Program-made: the position numbers and the translations under genes
Source: Arenibacter palladensis
Lineage (GTDB): Bacteria; Bacteroidota; Bacteroidia; Flavobacteriales; Flavobacteriaceae
DNA: 64,000 nt
Reading direction: 5' to 3'
Assembly (NCBI RefSeq): GCF_900129275.1
Contig: NZ_FQUX01000007.1
Location: 1-64,000 of the forward strand
Shown here: positions 54,968 to 63,715 of the stretch, piece by piece
Layout: each line of letters starts with the position of its first letter
Numbering within the stretch: position 1 is the first letter of the stretch
Notes under the pieces: generated by a model
Told to the model about the DNA's origin: nothing
The model's database searches: none
What the model saw: only the letters and a program-made list of their open reading frames with translations

Positions 54968-55012
54968 TTATTGGCTAAGAGTGTTGTTTTACCTCTTAGC
55001 CAATAGTTTTTT
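54968..55012. terminator. Bidirectional rho-independent terminator
   Basis: ATTGGCTAAGAG (54970-54981) pairs with CTCTTAGCCAAT (54993-55004), extended by two more pairs, and is flanked by A- and T-runs. It lies between the permease gene (plus) and the DUF2807 gene (minus), closing the rhamnose operon. Confidence 0.82.
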
Positions 55013-55733
55013 ATGGTTTCTTAATTATTTCGGAAGCTCCGGACAGTTTTATTTTGTTGATGACTGGACTTCCCTTATATCTCAATTTACTGGCACCTGA
55101 AGCATCGATGTCTATGGTTTCGGAAATTGAAAGATAGGCATCACTGGCCCCGGATAATCGTATATCCAATGCCTTCACCCGTAAATCGTAATTCTTTAGA
55201 GTGCTTGCCCCTGATAGTGAAACGTCCAGTTTGTCGACTTTTCCAAAGAGGTCAATATGGGCCGCTCCACCTGCTTCGAGTTGAAGCTGCTCCAGATCCA
55301 GCTCCCCTGTAAATTCTGAAGCCCCTGTTAATTCAATGGATACACGTGAGGACGCCAACTCGGATTCTAAGCTTACCTTGGAAGCACCGGATAAATCAAA
55401 ATCGGTAATCCTTTTGGTAACAATGTAGGCATTCAGGGTTGGGTTACCCCTTATACTTGTATAGTTCCTTAACCTGATACCCAAGGTGCCATCCACCATT
55501 TCAACTACAATCTTATCATGTAGATTCTCGTTTGCCTCAATTTCTATCTTTTCTTCCGTATCCGAAAATTGGACATAAACGTTGAAGGCGTCCGAGACTT
55601 TTAAAGCGGAGTAACCGGTAATATTCACTTCCCTTGTGGTAATTTCTCCCCGAGCCCTAATTATTTCATGATCACAGGATAAAAAAAGACCACATATCAT
55701 TATAAGACAAATGCCAATAGATTTTGTTTTCAT
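55011..55733 (-). CDS. DUF2807 (head-GIN domain) lipoprotein
   Basis: This 240-residue lipoprotein (MICGLFLSC, Cys20) is a DUF2807 putative auto-transporter adhesin head-GIN domain. It shows GYSALKVSDAFNVYVQF and then beta-helix-like repeats with the recurring SGAS tetrad: LSGASKVSLES, LTGASEFTGEL, LSGASTLKNYD, LSGASDAYLSI, ASGASKLRYKG and LSGASEIIKKP. The function is unknown; it is very common in Bacteroidota and often unrelated to adjacent PULs. It is convergent with the permease gene and shares a terminator with it. It has no regulon element upstream. Confidence 0.88.
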   Translation of the reverse strand: MKTKSIGICLIMICGLFLSCDHEIIRARGEITTREVNITGYSALKVSDAFNVYVQFSDTEEKIEIEANENLHDKIVVEMVDGTLGIRLRNYTSIRGNPTLNAYIVTKRITDFDLSGASKVSLESELASSRVSIELTGASEFTGELDLEQLQLEAGGAAHIDLFGKVDKLDVSLSGASTLKNYDLRVKALDIRLSGASDAYLSISETIDIDASGASKLRYKGSPVINKIKLSGASEIIKKP

Positions 55734-56080
55734 TTAATAAAGATTTAATGATTAGATGTTTTAAAGACAAACCAATAATTAAAAGGTTGCATTTTTTCAA
55801 CTCTTTATTTTTTTCTTATCAGTGAAAATCTGAACTATGGTTTTATTGTAATTGGATAAATATTGGAACACTTGTTTAAATATGCCATTCATTTGTTAAA
55901 ATCATCTACTTCCTGTTGCGGGTGTTTGTTTACATTGGGAACAATTTTACTGACCCTAAAATGGGTCCATATATAATTCTTTATAACCCAAAAATATTCC
56001 ACCTATTTGGTTATGGCTGATGGCATACTGGCCAAAGGAATTGAACCAAAACGGAGAATATTATTAATTAAATTTCTATA
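55734..56080. other. Divergent intergenic region, no regulon element
   Basis: The stretch lies between the DUF2807 gene (minus) and a sulfatase gene (plus). I see no RCAGN triple repeat, no clear terminator and no ORF with family features. The sulfatase here is therefore likely controlled separately. Confidence 0.5.
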
Positions 56081-57658
56081 ATGAACTGTACTCTATATAG
56101 CCCCTCGATTTTTTTTGGAAAAGCTTTTAAAATTAGCTTTTTCGCCTTCTTTCTATTGATTGCGGGCTGTAAGAATGATAAAAAAGGGAAGGAAAAGGAA
56201 TTGGTAGCCCATCCCAATGTACTGTTTATTTCCCTGGATGACATGAACGATTGGATACAGCCGCTAGCCGGCAGTTCCCAGACCCTAACCCCCAATCTCG
56301 ACAAATTCGCCGAGAACTCTGTGAATTTCACAAAAAATTACTGCCCTAGCCCTGGTTGTAACCCTTCAAGATCGGCCGTACTTACAGGAGTACACACTTA
56401 TAATTCTGGCATGTATTCCAATTATCAGGATTGGAGGAAGGTTCCCAAACTTTCCAATACACTTACCTTGGGTCAGCATTTTAAGAATAACGGCTATCGC
56501 ACGGTAGGGGCCGGGAAGATATTCCACTATCAGCAAGTGGATACGCTGGGGTGGGATGATTACTATCCGTCTATAAAAAAGCCCATGCCCGATGATCCTT
56601 TTCCGGAGAAAACGCCGGTGAATATGAAGCCCTTTGAACATATGTACAGCATGTTCGATTGGAGCGGACTTTCTGTTGATGATAAGGATATGGGCGATTA
56701 TAAGACCGTAGATTTTATTTCGGAACAGTTGGGTAAGGAGCAGGATAAGCCTTTCTTTTTCGCTGCAGGGATCTATAGACCGCACCTTCCTTGGTATGTG
56801 CCCCAAAAGTATTATGATATGTTCCCCCTGGATGAGATAGAATTGCCCAACCTTATGGAAGGGGATACCACAGATTTGGGTCCCTTTGCAAAGGAGTTGA
56901 TTTCCCGGGGAGGAAATTATCACAAGCATGTAACTGAGGCGGACCAATGGAAAAAGGCCATCCAAGGTTACCTGGCCTCTGTTGCCTTTTCAGATGCCAT
57001 GGTAGGGCGACTTTTGGAAGCCTTGGAACAAAGTCCATATGCGGACAACACCATAGTAGTGCTGTGGTCTGATCACGGCTGGCAATTGGGTGAAAAAAAC
57101 CACTGGCGAAAGTTTGCTTTGTGGGAAAACGTAATTCGTTCGGTCCTGATGATAAAGGTGCCCGAACATCTTGAAAAGATGCCAAACGGATCAAAGAATG
57201 GTGTGGCCACTTCCAATCTTACCTCCCTTATGGATATTTATCCTACCCTGGTGGATCTTTGTAACCTGCCTGATAAGGAGGATATGGATGGGGTGAGCCT
57301 AAGGCCAATTCTTCAAGATCCGGAAAAGGAGGTAAAAAGACCCATAATCACTACCTATGATTACGGTAGTTATTCCGTACGTTACCAAAATTGGCATTTA
57401 ATAGATTATATAGACGGGTACAGTGAACTTTATAATCTTGAAAATGATCCGGAAGAATGGTATAATTTGGATAAGGTGGATAGTCTACTGGCAGTAAAGT
57501 CCAAGTTGAGATCTTTTATCCCTGCCGATCCTGTTGCTTTTCCAGAGAGTTCTTTGATCCCGCTTGGGGAACACCACATACCGCCTATCAGGTCCAAGGA
57601 ACATTATGAAAGTACCGAGAGGAAACAGAGGATGGAAAGATTTAATGGATCGAAGTAA
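56081..57658 (+). CDS. S1-family sulfatase, iduronate-2-sulfatase-like
   Basis: This 525-residue lipoprotein (FFLLIAGC, Cys30) has PNVLFISLDDMNDW, the formylglycine motif C93-N-P-S-R, and AGKIFHYQQVDTLGW. It also carries FFAAGIYRPHLPWYVPQKYYDMFPL and VVLWSDHGWQLGEKNHWRKFALWENV, the iduronate-2-sulfatase-like pattern also seen in the protein at 14231. The N-terminal extension before the lipobox is long, so an internal start could be used. It opens the third block; a small SnoaL-like gene follows after 123 bp. Confidence 0.92.
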   Translation: MNCTLYSPSIFFGKAFKISFFAFFLLIAGCKNDKKGKEKELVAHPNVLFISLDDMNDWIQPLAGSSQTLTPNLDKFAENSVNFTKNYCPSPGCNPSRSAVLTGVHTYNSGMYSNYQDWRKVPKLSNTLTLGQHFKNNGYRTVGAGKIFHYQQVDTLGWDDYYPSIKKPMPDDPFPEKTPVNMKPFEHMYSMFDWSGLSVDDKDMGDYKTVDFISEQLGKEQDKPFFFAAGIYRPHLPWYVPQKYYDMFPLDEIELPNLMEGDTTDLGPFAKELISRGGNYHKHVTEADQWKKAIQGYLASVAFSDAMVGRLLEALEQSPYADNTIVVLWSDHGWQLGEKNHWRKFALWENVIRSVLMIKVPEHLEKMPNGSKNGVATSNLTSLMDIYPTLVDLCNLPDKEDMDGVSLRPILQDPEKEVKRPIITTYDYGSYSVRYQNWHLIDYIDGYSELYNLENDPEEWYNLDKVDSLLAVKSKLRSFIPADPVAFPESSLIPLGEHHIPPIRSKEHYESTERKQRMERFNGSK

Positions 57659-57781
57659 GTGTTCCAAAAAGGTTTCTTTGGACTTGTTGGGTTTATTTAC
57701 AAAATGCGAACTATATTGTGTTCATTGATTTGAAAAATAAGTATTGGAATATTTTAGAACAGAAAAATAAAAGAAAAATAT

Positions 57782-58273
57782 ATGGAAATCAGGGGGGTAA
57801 TAAAGGTGTTGTTCATAGGTTTATTGTTCAGTTGTAATGTTTTTGCGCAGGACAGAATAACCGAACTCAATGCCTATTGGAATGTAGTTAAGGAAAAAGT
57901 GGAAGCAGGTGATGTTGCCGGATATGGGGCAACATTCCATGAGGATGGGATTTTGGTCTCGGATAGGGGCAAGGTCTGTTATCCTCTAAAAGAGGCTTTG
58001 GAAAAATGGAAGGATGGACTTGAAAAAACAAACAAAGGTTTAATCAAGGTAAATTTGGATTTTCGATTTTCAGAACGGACCGGGGACAATACCACTGCTT
58101 TTGAAAGGGGCATTTTTAGGCATGATTTACTGGATGAAAATGGTGAACGTGCGGAAAGGTTTATCCATTTCGATGCACTTTTGATAAAAAAGGACGGAAA
58201 ATGGCTGATAATGCTCGAGCACCAAAAATTACCTGCAACCAAGGAAGAATGGCAGGGCATGGCCAAAATGTGA
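57782..58273 (+). CDS. SnoaL/DUF4440-like small exported protein
   Basis: This 163-residue protein has a signal peptide (VLFIGLLFSCNVFAQ). It is followed by the SnoaL/NTF2-like alpha-plus-beta pattern: ITELNAYWNVVKEKVEAGDVAGYGATFHEDGILVSDRG, YPLKEALEKWKDGL, RTGDNTTAFERGIFRH, LLIKKDGKWLIMLEHQ. DUF4440-type proteins bind small molecules, and some are enzymes. There is no sign of its substrate. It lies alone between a sulfatase and the 589-bp gap before the ROK gene. Confidence 0.7.
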   Translation: MEIRGVIKVLFIGLLFSCNVFAQDRITELNAYWNVVKEKVEAGDVAGYGATFHEDGILVSDRGKVCYPLKEALEKWKDGLEKTNKGLIKVNLDFRFSERTGDNTTAFERGIFRHDLLDENGERAERFIHFDALLIKKDGKWLIMLEHQKLPATKEEWQGMAKM

Positions 58274-58797
58274 TAATGGATTGATTTCAAAGAATAATAT
58301 TCCTATCGAAGAAACAATTAACAAGAAATGTAATTTTGCTTTAGGGACCAGAGACTTCATTTTCACAATTTATTAGTGAAATTCAATTTTGAGAAGTCAG
58401 TAAGACGCACTGAAAATTGCAAGTTGAACTAATCCCGCCTTTTTCGGCGGGATCTAGGTTCAATACCTCGACCCTAGGGTCGATTCCTAAGATTGGGTTC
58501 AGGGCCTGCCTTTGTCGGTAGACAGGCTTGCCCTGAGGTGTAATACCTTTTATTGTCAATGTAAAGGCATTGGGATGTAGTGGTTACCTTGCTGGGGACA
58601 ACCGATTTTAAGCACTTTAATTATCAATTTCTTCTTTTGCCGTCCAAATTTTATTTCAGTCAACTTTTTAATATATATATTATAAGTTTGTTGCATTAAT
58701 GAAAATATCCACACATTAGGTTATTTAGGGGTTAAATTAAATTTAACTAGCGCGTATATTGTTTTTACTATTTAAAATCGATATAATCTTTAAAAAA
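58274..58797. repeat. Intergenic region with GC-rich hairpins and a 16-bp palindrome
   Basis: No gene is supported in this stretch. ATCCCGCC (58432-58439)/GGCGGGAT (58446-58453), the perfect palindrome TCGACCCTAGGGTCGA (58468-58483) and CAGGGCCTG (58500-58508) with CAGGC/GCCCTG (58523-58527, 58530-58535) form a cluster of stems within ~110 bp. This looks like an intergenic repeat element of the REP kind. The rest is AT-rich and featureless. Confidence 0.5.
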
Positions 58798-58821
58798 TCA
58801 TAATTGAAAAACCAATTATGA
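58798..58821. promoter_or_regulatory. Palindromic operator candidate at the ROK promoter
   Basis: TCATAATTG (58798-58806) and CAATTATGA (58813-58821) form a perfect 9-6-9 palindrome. It ends 12 bp before a perfect -7 box TATCTTTG (58834-58841), so it would overlap the -33 region of the ROK gene promoter. ROK repressors often regulate themselves, so this fits an autoregulatory operator. Confidence 0.6.
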
Positions 58822-58862
58822 AAGGTATTTTAATATCTTTGGTTTAGATAATCTTCAATGGA

Positions 58863-60101
58863 ATGAAAAAAGAATATGCAAAAATGGATGCAGCCTCTTT
58901 GCATCTTGCCAACAAAAAAGTCGTTTTAAAGCTTATTAAACACAATAGTCAGATAAGTCGCTCTGCCCTAGCCAAGGAGTCTGGGCTAACCCCTCCGTCC
59001 ATAACCCGTATAGTAGATGAGTTGATAAACGTGGACGGCTTGGTTGAAAGTCTGGGAGTGGGTAATTCCAGTGGAGGTAGGCCTCCCATGATTGTCAAGT
59101 TTAAGAATGAAAACAATTATATAATAGGTATAGATTTGGGTGCCACCTATATCAGGGGGTGCATGGTTGATCTTAATGCAAATTTTATTTCCGAGATACA
59201 GGTTCCTACCGAATTGGAAAAGGGATTTACCAGTATTGTTGATAAGGTGATCAAGATGATCCATAAGCTTCAAAGCAGGAAAGAAGCCTCTGCCAAAATA
59301 TGGGGAGTTGGGATTGGAGTTGCTGGATTGGTGAACAGTAAAACTGGAATAATTGAATCTTCTCCAGATTTCGGTTGGACAAACATTGATTTAAGGAAAG
59401 AGTTGGAAAATCATTTGGATTTGCCATTTTTCTATGATAATTCCACGCGTTTAATGGCTTTGGGCGAGTTGAAAATGGGGGCAAAGGAAAATCAGAAGAA
59501 TTTTGCGGTGATAAATATTGGATATGGAATTGCTTCCGGGCTTGTTGTTGAAGGGAATCTTTTAAAAGGTTTTTCCGGATTCGCCGGTGAGTTTGGACAC
59601 ATTCCCGTAGATACGGATAGTGATGTTCAGTGTAAATGTGGTATGTATGGTTGTCTTGAGGCGTTGGCTTCAGGTCATAGGATAGCTTCGTTGGGTAAAC
59701 AGGCCCTTGCCGAAAATAGGTCGGAAATATTGAAGGAACTTTGCATGGGGAATGCAGAGCTTATTACGGCAGAGTTGGTAGCGAGGGCGGCTAAAAAAGG
59801 AGATCCTGCATCCATGAAGATATATGATGATGTGGCCGAGTATCTATGTAAGGGTATAGGCACTATTGCAAATTTATTAAATCCGGAAACAGTTTATATC
59901 GGAGGAGGTATTTCCTTAAACGGGGATTTGCTCTTTGATTTGATTGATCAAAAAAGGGATAAGTATTTGTTGGCAGGTAATGCAAGGGTAAATATTCAAC
60001 CTTCAACCTTTGGGGATCAGGCTACATCCATTGGTGCGGTTTCGGTGGTCTTAAATAAAATTTTGAACTTGGAGCTGTCTGGCAATATGGTTGAAATTTA
60101 A
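58863..60101 (+). CDS. ROK-family transcriptional regulator
   Basis: This 412-residue protein has an N-terminal HTH (about 20-75: LIKHNSQISRSALAKESGLTPPSITRIVDELI). The ROK sugar-kinase-like domain follows: YIIGIDLGATYIRGCMVDLN, FFYDNSTRLMALGELKMG, FAGEFGHIPVD and the zinc-binding CKCGMYGCLEALASG (about 258-272), then VYIGGGISLNGDLL. The ATG at 58863 lies about 15 nt after the expected transcription start. It probably senses a sugar and represses itself and perhaps the two sulfatases that follow (60170 and 62062). Confidence 0.9.
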   Translation: MKKEYAKMDAASLHLANKKVVLKLIKHNSQISRSALAKESGLTPPSITRIVDELINVDGLVESLGVGNSSGGRPPMIVKFKNENNYIIGIDLGATYIRGCMVDLNANFISEIQVPTELEKGFTSIVDKVIKMIHKLQSRKEASAKIWGVGIGVAGLVNSKTGIIESSPDFGWTNIDLRKELENHLDLPFFYDNSTRLMALGELKMGAKENQKNFAVINIGYGIASGLVVEGNLLKGFSGFAGEFGHIPVDTDSDVQCKCGMYGCLEALASGHRIASLGKQALAENRSEILKELCMGNAELITAELVARAAKKGDPASMKIYDDVAEYLCKGIGTIANLLNPETVYIGGGISLNGDLLFDLIDQKRDKYLLAGNARVNIQPSTFGDQATSIGAVSVVLNKILNLELSGNMVEI

Positions 60102-60169
60102 CACAGAACTTATACTTGTGCAACTTCTTGTTTTATTGTGCTGCAGGCACATAAACGATTAAAATGTAA

Positions 60170-62023
60170 ATGACGAAATTCAAATATATTCTTACAGTTC
60201 TGGCATTTGGCCAGGTTCTAATTGGTTGTAAGGAGGAAGCTAAAACTGACGTCCCCAAAACCGAAGCTAAGAAACCCAATGTAATACTAATTATGACCGA
60301 TGACCAGGGGTATGGTGACTTGGGGTCTCTGGGCAGTCCTTATGTGAAGACTCCTAACCTGGATAAATTCCATAATGAAAGTGTGCGATTTACCGATTTT
60401 CATGTAGACCCTTCCTGTTCTCCTACCAGATCGGCCCTGTTGACTGGCAATTATTCTGCTAGGGCAGGGGTATGGCATACAATAGGAGGTAGGTCTTTGT
60501 TAAAAGAAGGTATGGTCACCATGGCCGATGTATTCAGTGATAATGGGTATAAGACAGCTGTCTTCGGAAAATGGCATCTGGGCGAGAATTATCCCTTTAG
60601 GCCAAATGATCGCGGCTTTCAGGAAGCTGTGGTGCACGGAGGTGGTGGTATCGGTCAATCTCCGGATTTTTGGGGCAATGACTATTATGACGATACCTAC
60701 AAACACAACGGTAAATTTCAGAAATATGATGGCTATTGTAACACGGTATGGTTTACAGAGGCTATTGATTATATAGAGAAAAATAAAGACGAGCCATTTT
60801 TTTGCTACATACCTACCAATTTGCCACATGCCCCTTTAAATGTTGATGAAAAATATGTAGAGCCGTTTAAGGGCAAAGTTTCGGAGCGTTTGGCAAAATA
60901 CTACGGGATGGTAGAGAAAATAGATGAAGATGTTGCTACTTTATTTCGCAAGGTTGCCGAGCTGGGACTGGATGAGAATACCATAATCATTTTTATGACA
61001 GATAATGGTCCATGCCCATGGTTTGGAGGGGTTGAGATGGATTTTGAAACCGGTTTTGTGGAGGAAGGATATACTGCAGGAATGCGAGGGGCTAAAATAT
61101 GGGGTTACGAGAATGCGCATCGGGTTCCGTTTTTTATTCGTTGGCCCAGTGCAGGGATTCAGGGCGGAAAGGACATAGATGCACTTTCGGCACATATAGA
61201 CGTATTGCCTACACTGATAGAGTTATGCGGATTAAAAGGAGCGGATAGTTTAAAATTTGACGGTAGAAGTCTTAAGCCTCTTTTAAACGGTAAGATGAAT
61301 CAGTGGGAAGACGATAGAACAATATTTGTCCATAATCAACGTGTGGAATATCCAGTAAAGGATAAAGAATATCAGGTGATAACCAAAGATTGGAGATTGG
61401 TAAATAGGGAGGAAAAGGAATTGTACAACATTAAACAAGATGGGGGACAAAAGGTAAATGTGGTGGAAGAAAACCCCGAAGTGGTGGAAGAACTTTACAA
61501 AAGATATGAGGATTGGTGGCAGGATGTTTCTGTAGGTTTTGATCAATATGCAACTATGTATGTAGGGTCTGAACATGAAAACCCGGTAACCCTTTATTCG
61601 CATGATGCTCATACCAGGAAGGGCGAAAAAATATGGACGGTAAACGTAGCTCGAGATGGCAGGTACGAGGTGGCCGTAAACAGGTGGCCCAATGAGTCGG
61701 GTAAAAGTATTGGGGAGAATGGCAAAGGAGATTTGGTAGATAGGATAGTAAGTGCTTCGCTAAAGGTAGGTAACATTGAACAAACGGTACAGGTGGATGG
61801 AGAAATGAACTCTGCCAAGTTTGTTGTGGATCTAAAAGCAGGGGTTACCTGCTTTCAGTCGGCCTTTAGATTTAAGGGGAACGATAAGGTTAGTGGAGCA
61901 GGCTTTGTTTATGTTGATTATTTAGGTGATGGAGACGCCCAAAAAATAAATGAATATGTACCCTCGGTTCCCGATGAGGTTCTGCGGAAAGGGTATGAGC
62001 AGAAAGTAGTGCTTTTTGATTAA
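60170..62023 (+). CDS. S1-family sulfatase with C-terminal beta domain
   Basis: This 617-residue lipoprotein (LAFGQVLIGC, Cys20) has PNVILIMTDDQGYGDLGS, the formylglycine motif C83-S-P-T-R, TAVFGKWHLGENYPF and TIIIFMTDNGPCPW. The sulfatase core ends near residue 450. The remaining ~165 residues (WTVNVARDGRYEVAVNRWPNE, VQVDGEMNSAKFVVDLKAG) look like an added beta-sandwich, possibly carbohydrate-binding. It follows the ROK gene by 68 bp and is followed closely by another sulfatase. Confidence 0.93.
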   Translation: MTKFKYILTVLAFGQVLIGCKEEAKTDVPKTEAKKPNVILIMTDDQGYGDLGSLGSPYVKTPNLDKFHNESVRFTDFHVDPSCSPTRSALLTGNYSARAGVWHTIGGRSLLKEGMVTMADVFSDNGYKTAVFGKWHLGENYPFRPNDRGFQEAVVHGGGGIGQSPDFWGNDYYDDTYKHNGKFQKYDGYCNTVWFTEAIDYIEKNKDEPFFCYIPTNLPHAPLNVDEKYVEPFKGKVSERLAKYYGMVEKIDEDVATLFRKVAELGLDENTIIIFMTDNGPCPWFGGVEMDFETGFVEEGYTAGMRGAKIWGYENAHRVPFFIRWPSAGIQGGKDIDALSAHIDVLPTLIELCGLKGADSLKFDGRSLKPLLNGKMNQWEDDRTIFVHNQRVEYPVKDKEYQVITKDWRLVNREEKELYNIKQDGGQKVNVVEENPEVVEELYKRYEDWWQDVSVGFDQYATMYVGSEHENPVTLYSHDAHTRKGEKIWTVNVARDGRYEVAVNRWPNESGKSIGENGKGDLVDRIVSASLKVGNIEQTVQVDGEMNSAKFVVDLKAGVTCFQSAFRFKGNDKVSGAGFVYVDYLGDGDAQKINEYVPSVPDEVLRKGYEQKVVLFD

Positions 62024-62061
62024 AATGAATGTTTAAAATGATTGGAATTTATTATAATAGA

Positions 62062-63465
62062 ATGAAGGATTTATTAAAAGTAGTTGCCGTAGTCTTGCTA
62101 TTGGTATTTGTGTCGGCCTGTAAGGATGGGGTGCAGAAACAGGAAGAAGTTGTAGGGAAAAAACCTAATATTATTTTTATACTTACCGATGATCAGCGGT
62201 GGGACGCCCTTGGATTTGCTGGAAATTCAATAATAAAGACTCCCAATATGGATGAATTGGCCCGTACTGGCCTCTATTTTAAAAATGCCTTTGTAACCAC
62301 GCCTATCTGCGCCGCTAGTAGAGCTACTATTCTTACTGGTTTATATGAGAGGACCCACGATTTCAATTTCGGGAAACCAAAATTGAACAATGGGTATATG
62401 CATGATAGTTATCCCTATTTGCTCAAAAAGGCAGGTTACAGGACCGGACTTATAGGTAAGTTTGGTGTAAAGGTCAATGAGGGTATAGAGGATTCCATTT
62501 TCGACACCAGTATCAAGACCTTTTGGCCGTATCTGAAAATGGTAGATGGTAAGGAGAAACATTTGGCAGATATCAACGGGGATCACGCAATCGATTTTAT
62601 TAAAAGCGATAAGGATAAACCTTTTTGCCTGTCTTTGTCCTTCTGGTCGCCACATGCCGATGACGGTGCGGAAGAACAATATTTCTGGCCAAAATATGCG
62701 GATAGTTTGTACCTGAACAATGAAATTCCTACACCTGGAACTGCAGATCCTGCTTTTTTTGAGGCCTTGCCCGAATTTATGAAACATTCCATGAATCGGA
62801 AAAGATGGTACTGGCGATATGATACCCCTGAGAAGTTTCAGCGAATGGTCAAGGGTTATTATAGGATGATCAGTACCGTAGATAGTGTTGTAGGTAGGAT
62901 AAGGGCCACTCTGGAAGAGGAAGGTTTGGCAGACAATACGGTCATAGTATTTATGGGTGATAACGGTTACTATTTGGGTGAACGTGGCTTTGCTGGAAAA
63001 TGGTTGATGCACGAACAGTCGCTTCGCGTACCCCTAATGATCTATGATCCAAGACAATCCGAATCTGAAAGAGGGAAAACATTTGAAGAGATGGTTTTAA
63101 ATCTGGATATTGCACCTACAATATTGGATTTGGCCGGAGTGGAAATTCCTAAAACCTATCAAGGGGAAAGTCTTACTCACTTTTATGATGGTGATTCTAA
63201 AAATTGGCGATCCTCTGCCTTTTTTGAGCATCAGAGGGAAGGGGAGACCTTGCTTCCCAAGACCGAGTGTTATAGGGATGATACTTGGAAGTATATCAGG
63301 TATGAAGCTAATCCGGAATTTATAGAGCTCTACAATCTAAAAGAAGATGTAAACGAGGTCAACAATTTGGCCTATGAGGAGAAATATAAGGATTTGGTAG
63401 ATCTCTATTCCAAGAAATGTGATTCTGCTGTAGGCAAATTATTGAAACAGCGTAGAATTGATTAG
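62062..63465 (+). CDS. S1-family sulfatase, close relative of the fused sulfatase domain
   Basis: The ATG at 62062 gives MKDLLKVVAVVLLLVFVSAC, a clean lipoprotein signal; an ATG at 62029 adds 11 residues and is less likely. About 467 residues include [25 protein letters not shown] in [25 protein letters not shown] and IVFMGDNGYYLGERGFAGKW. These stretches are almost identical to the sulfatase half of the protein at 30255-33776, so the two are paralogues. A terminator follows 40 bp after the stop. Confidence 0.93.
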   Translation: MKDLLKVVAVVLLLVFVSACKDGVQKQEEVVGKKPNIIFILTDDQRWDALGFAGNSIIKTPNMDELARTGLYFKNAFVTTPICAASRATILTGLYERTHDFNFGKPKLNNGYMHDSYPYLLKKAGYRTGLIGKFGVKVNEGIEDSIFDTSIKTFWPYLKMVDGKEKHLADINGDHAIDFIKSDKDKPFCLSLSFWSPHADDGAEEQYFWPKYADSLYLNNEIPTPGTADPAFFEALPEFMKHSMNRKRWYWRYDTPEKFQRMVKGYYRMISTVDSVVGRIRATLEEEGLADNTVIVFMGDNGYYLGERGFAGKWLMHEQSLRVPLMIYDPRQSESERGKTFEEMVLNLDIAPTILDLAGVEIPKTYQGESLTHFYDGDSKNWRSSAFFEHQREGETLLPKTECYRDDTWKYIRYEANPEFIELYNLKEDVNEVNNLAYEEKYKDLVDLYSKKCDSAVGKLLKQRRID

Positions 63466-63504
63466 CAACACTATCCTATGTATTATGTAATAGGAAAATG
63501 ATAT

Positions 63505-63539
63505 GGGTTGGACTTTTATCTAAAGTCTGACCCTTTTTT
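63505..63539 (+). terminator. Rho-independent terminator
   Basis: GGGTTGGACTTT (63505-63516) pairs with AAAGTCTGACCC (63522-63533), with two G-U pairs, and is followed by six T. It ends the sulfatase pair after the ROK gene. A GC-rich CCCGC/GCGGG hairpin follows at 63544-63561. Confidence 0.82.
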
Positions 63540-63715
63540 GGTGCCCGCTGGACCAGGCGGGAGTAGCTTGCAAGGAACTGATTTAGTAAAATGACCTGTT
63601 CCTAATAGCTGCGGACCACTTTACGGGACTCCTTTGTGATTAAATAATTATCGAGAACACTTTTTTGGGATCTTTTTGTTTACATATTTTGGTGGCTGCT
63701 CTTTTTTATAAAAGT

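Noticed and set aside
62341-63012. Minus-strand ORF of 223 codons
   Set aside because: Fully antisense to the sulfatase at 62062, with no recognisable motif; a frame shadow. The long antisense ORFs at 8239-8895 and 2043-2576 were rejected for the same reason.
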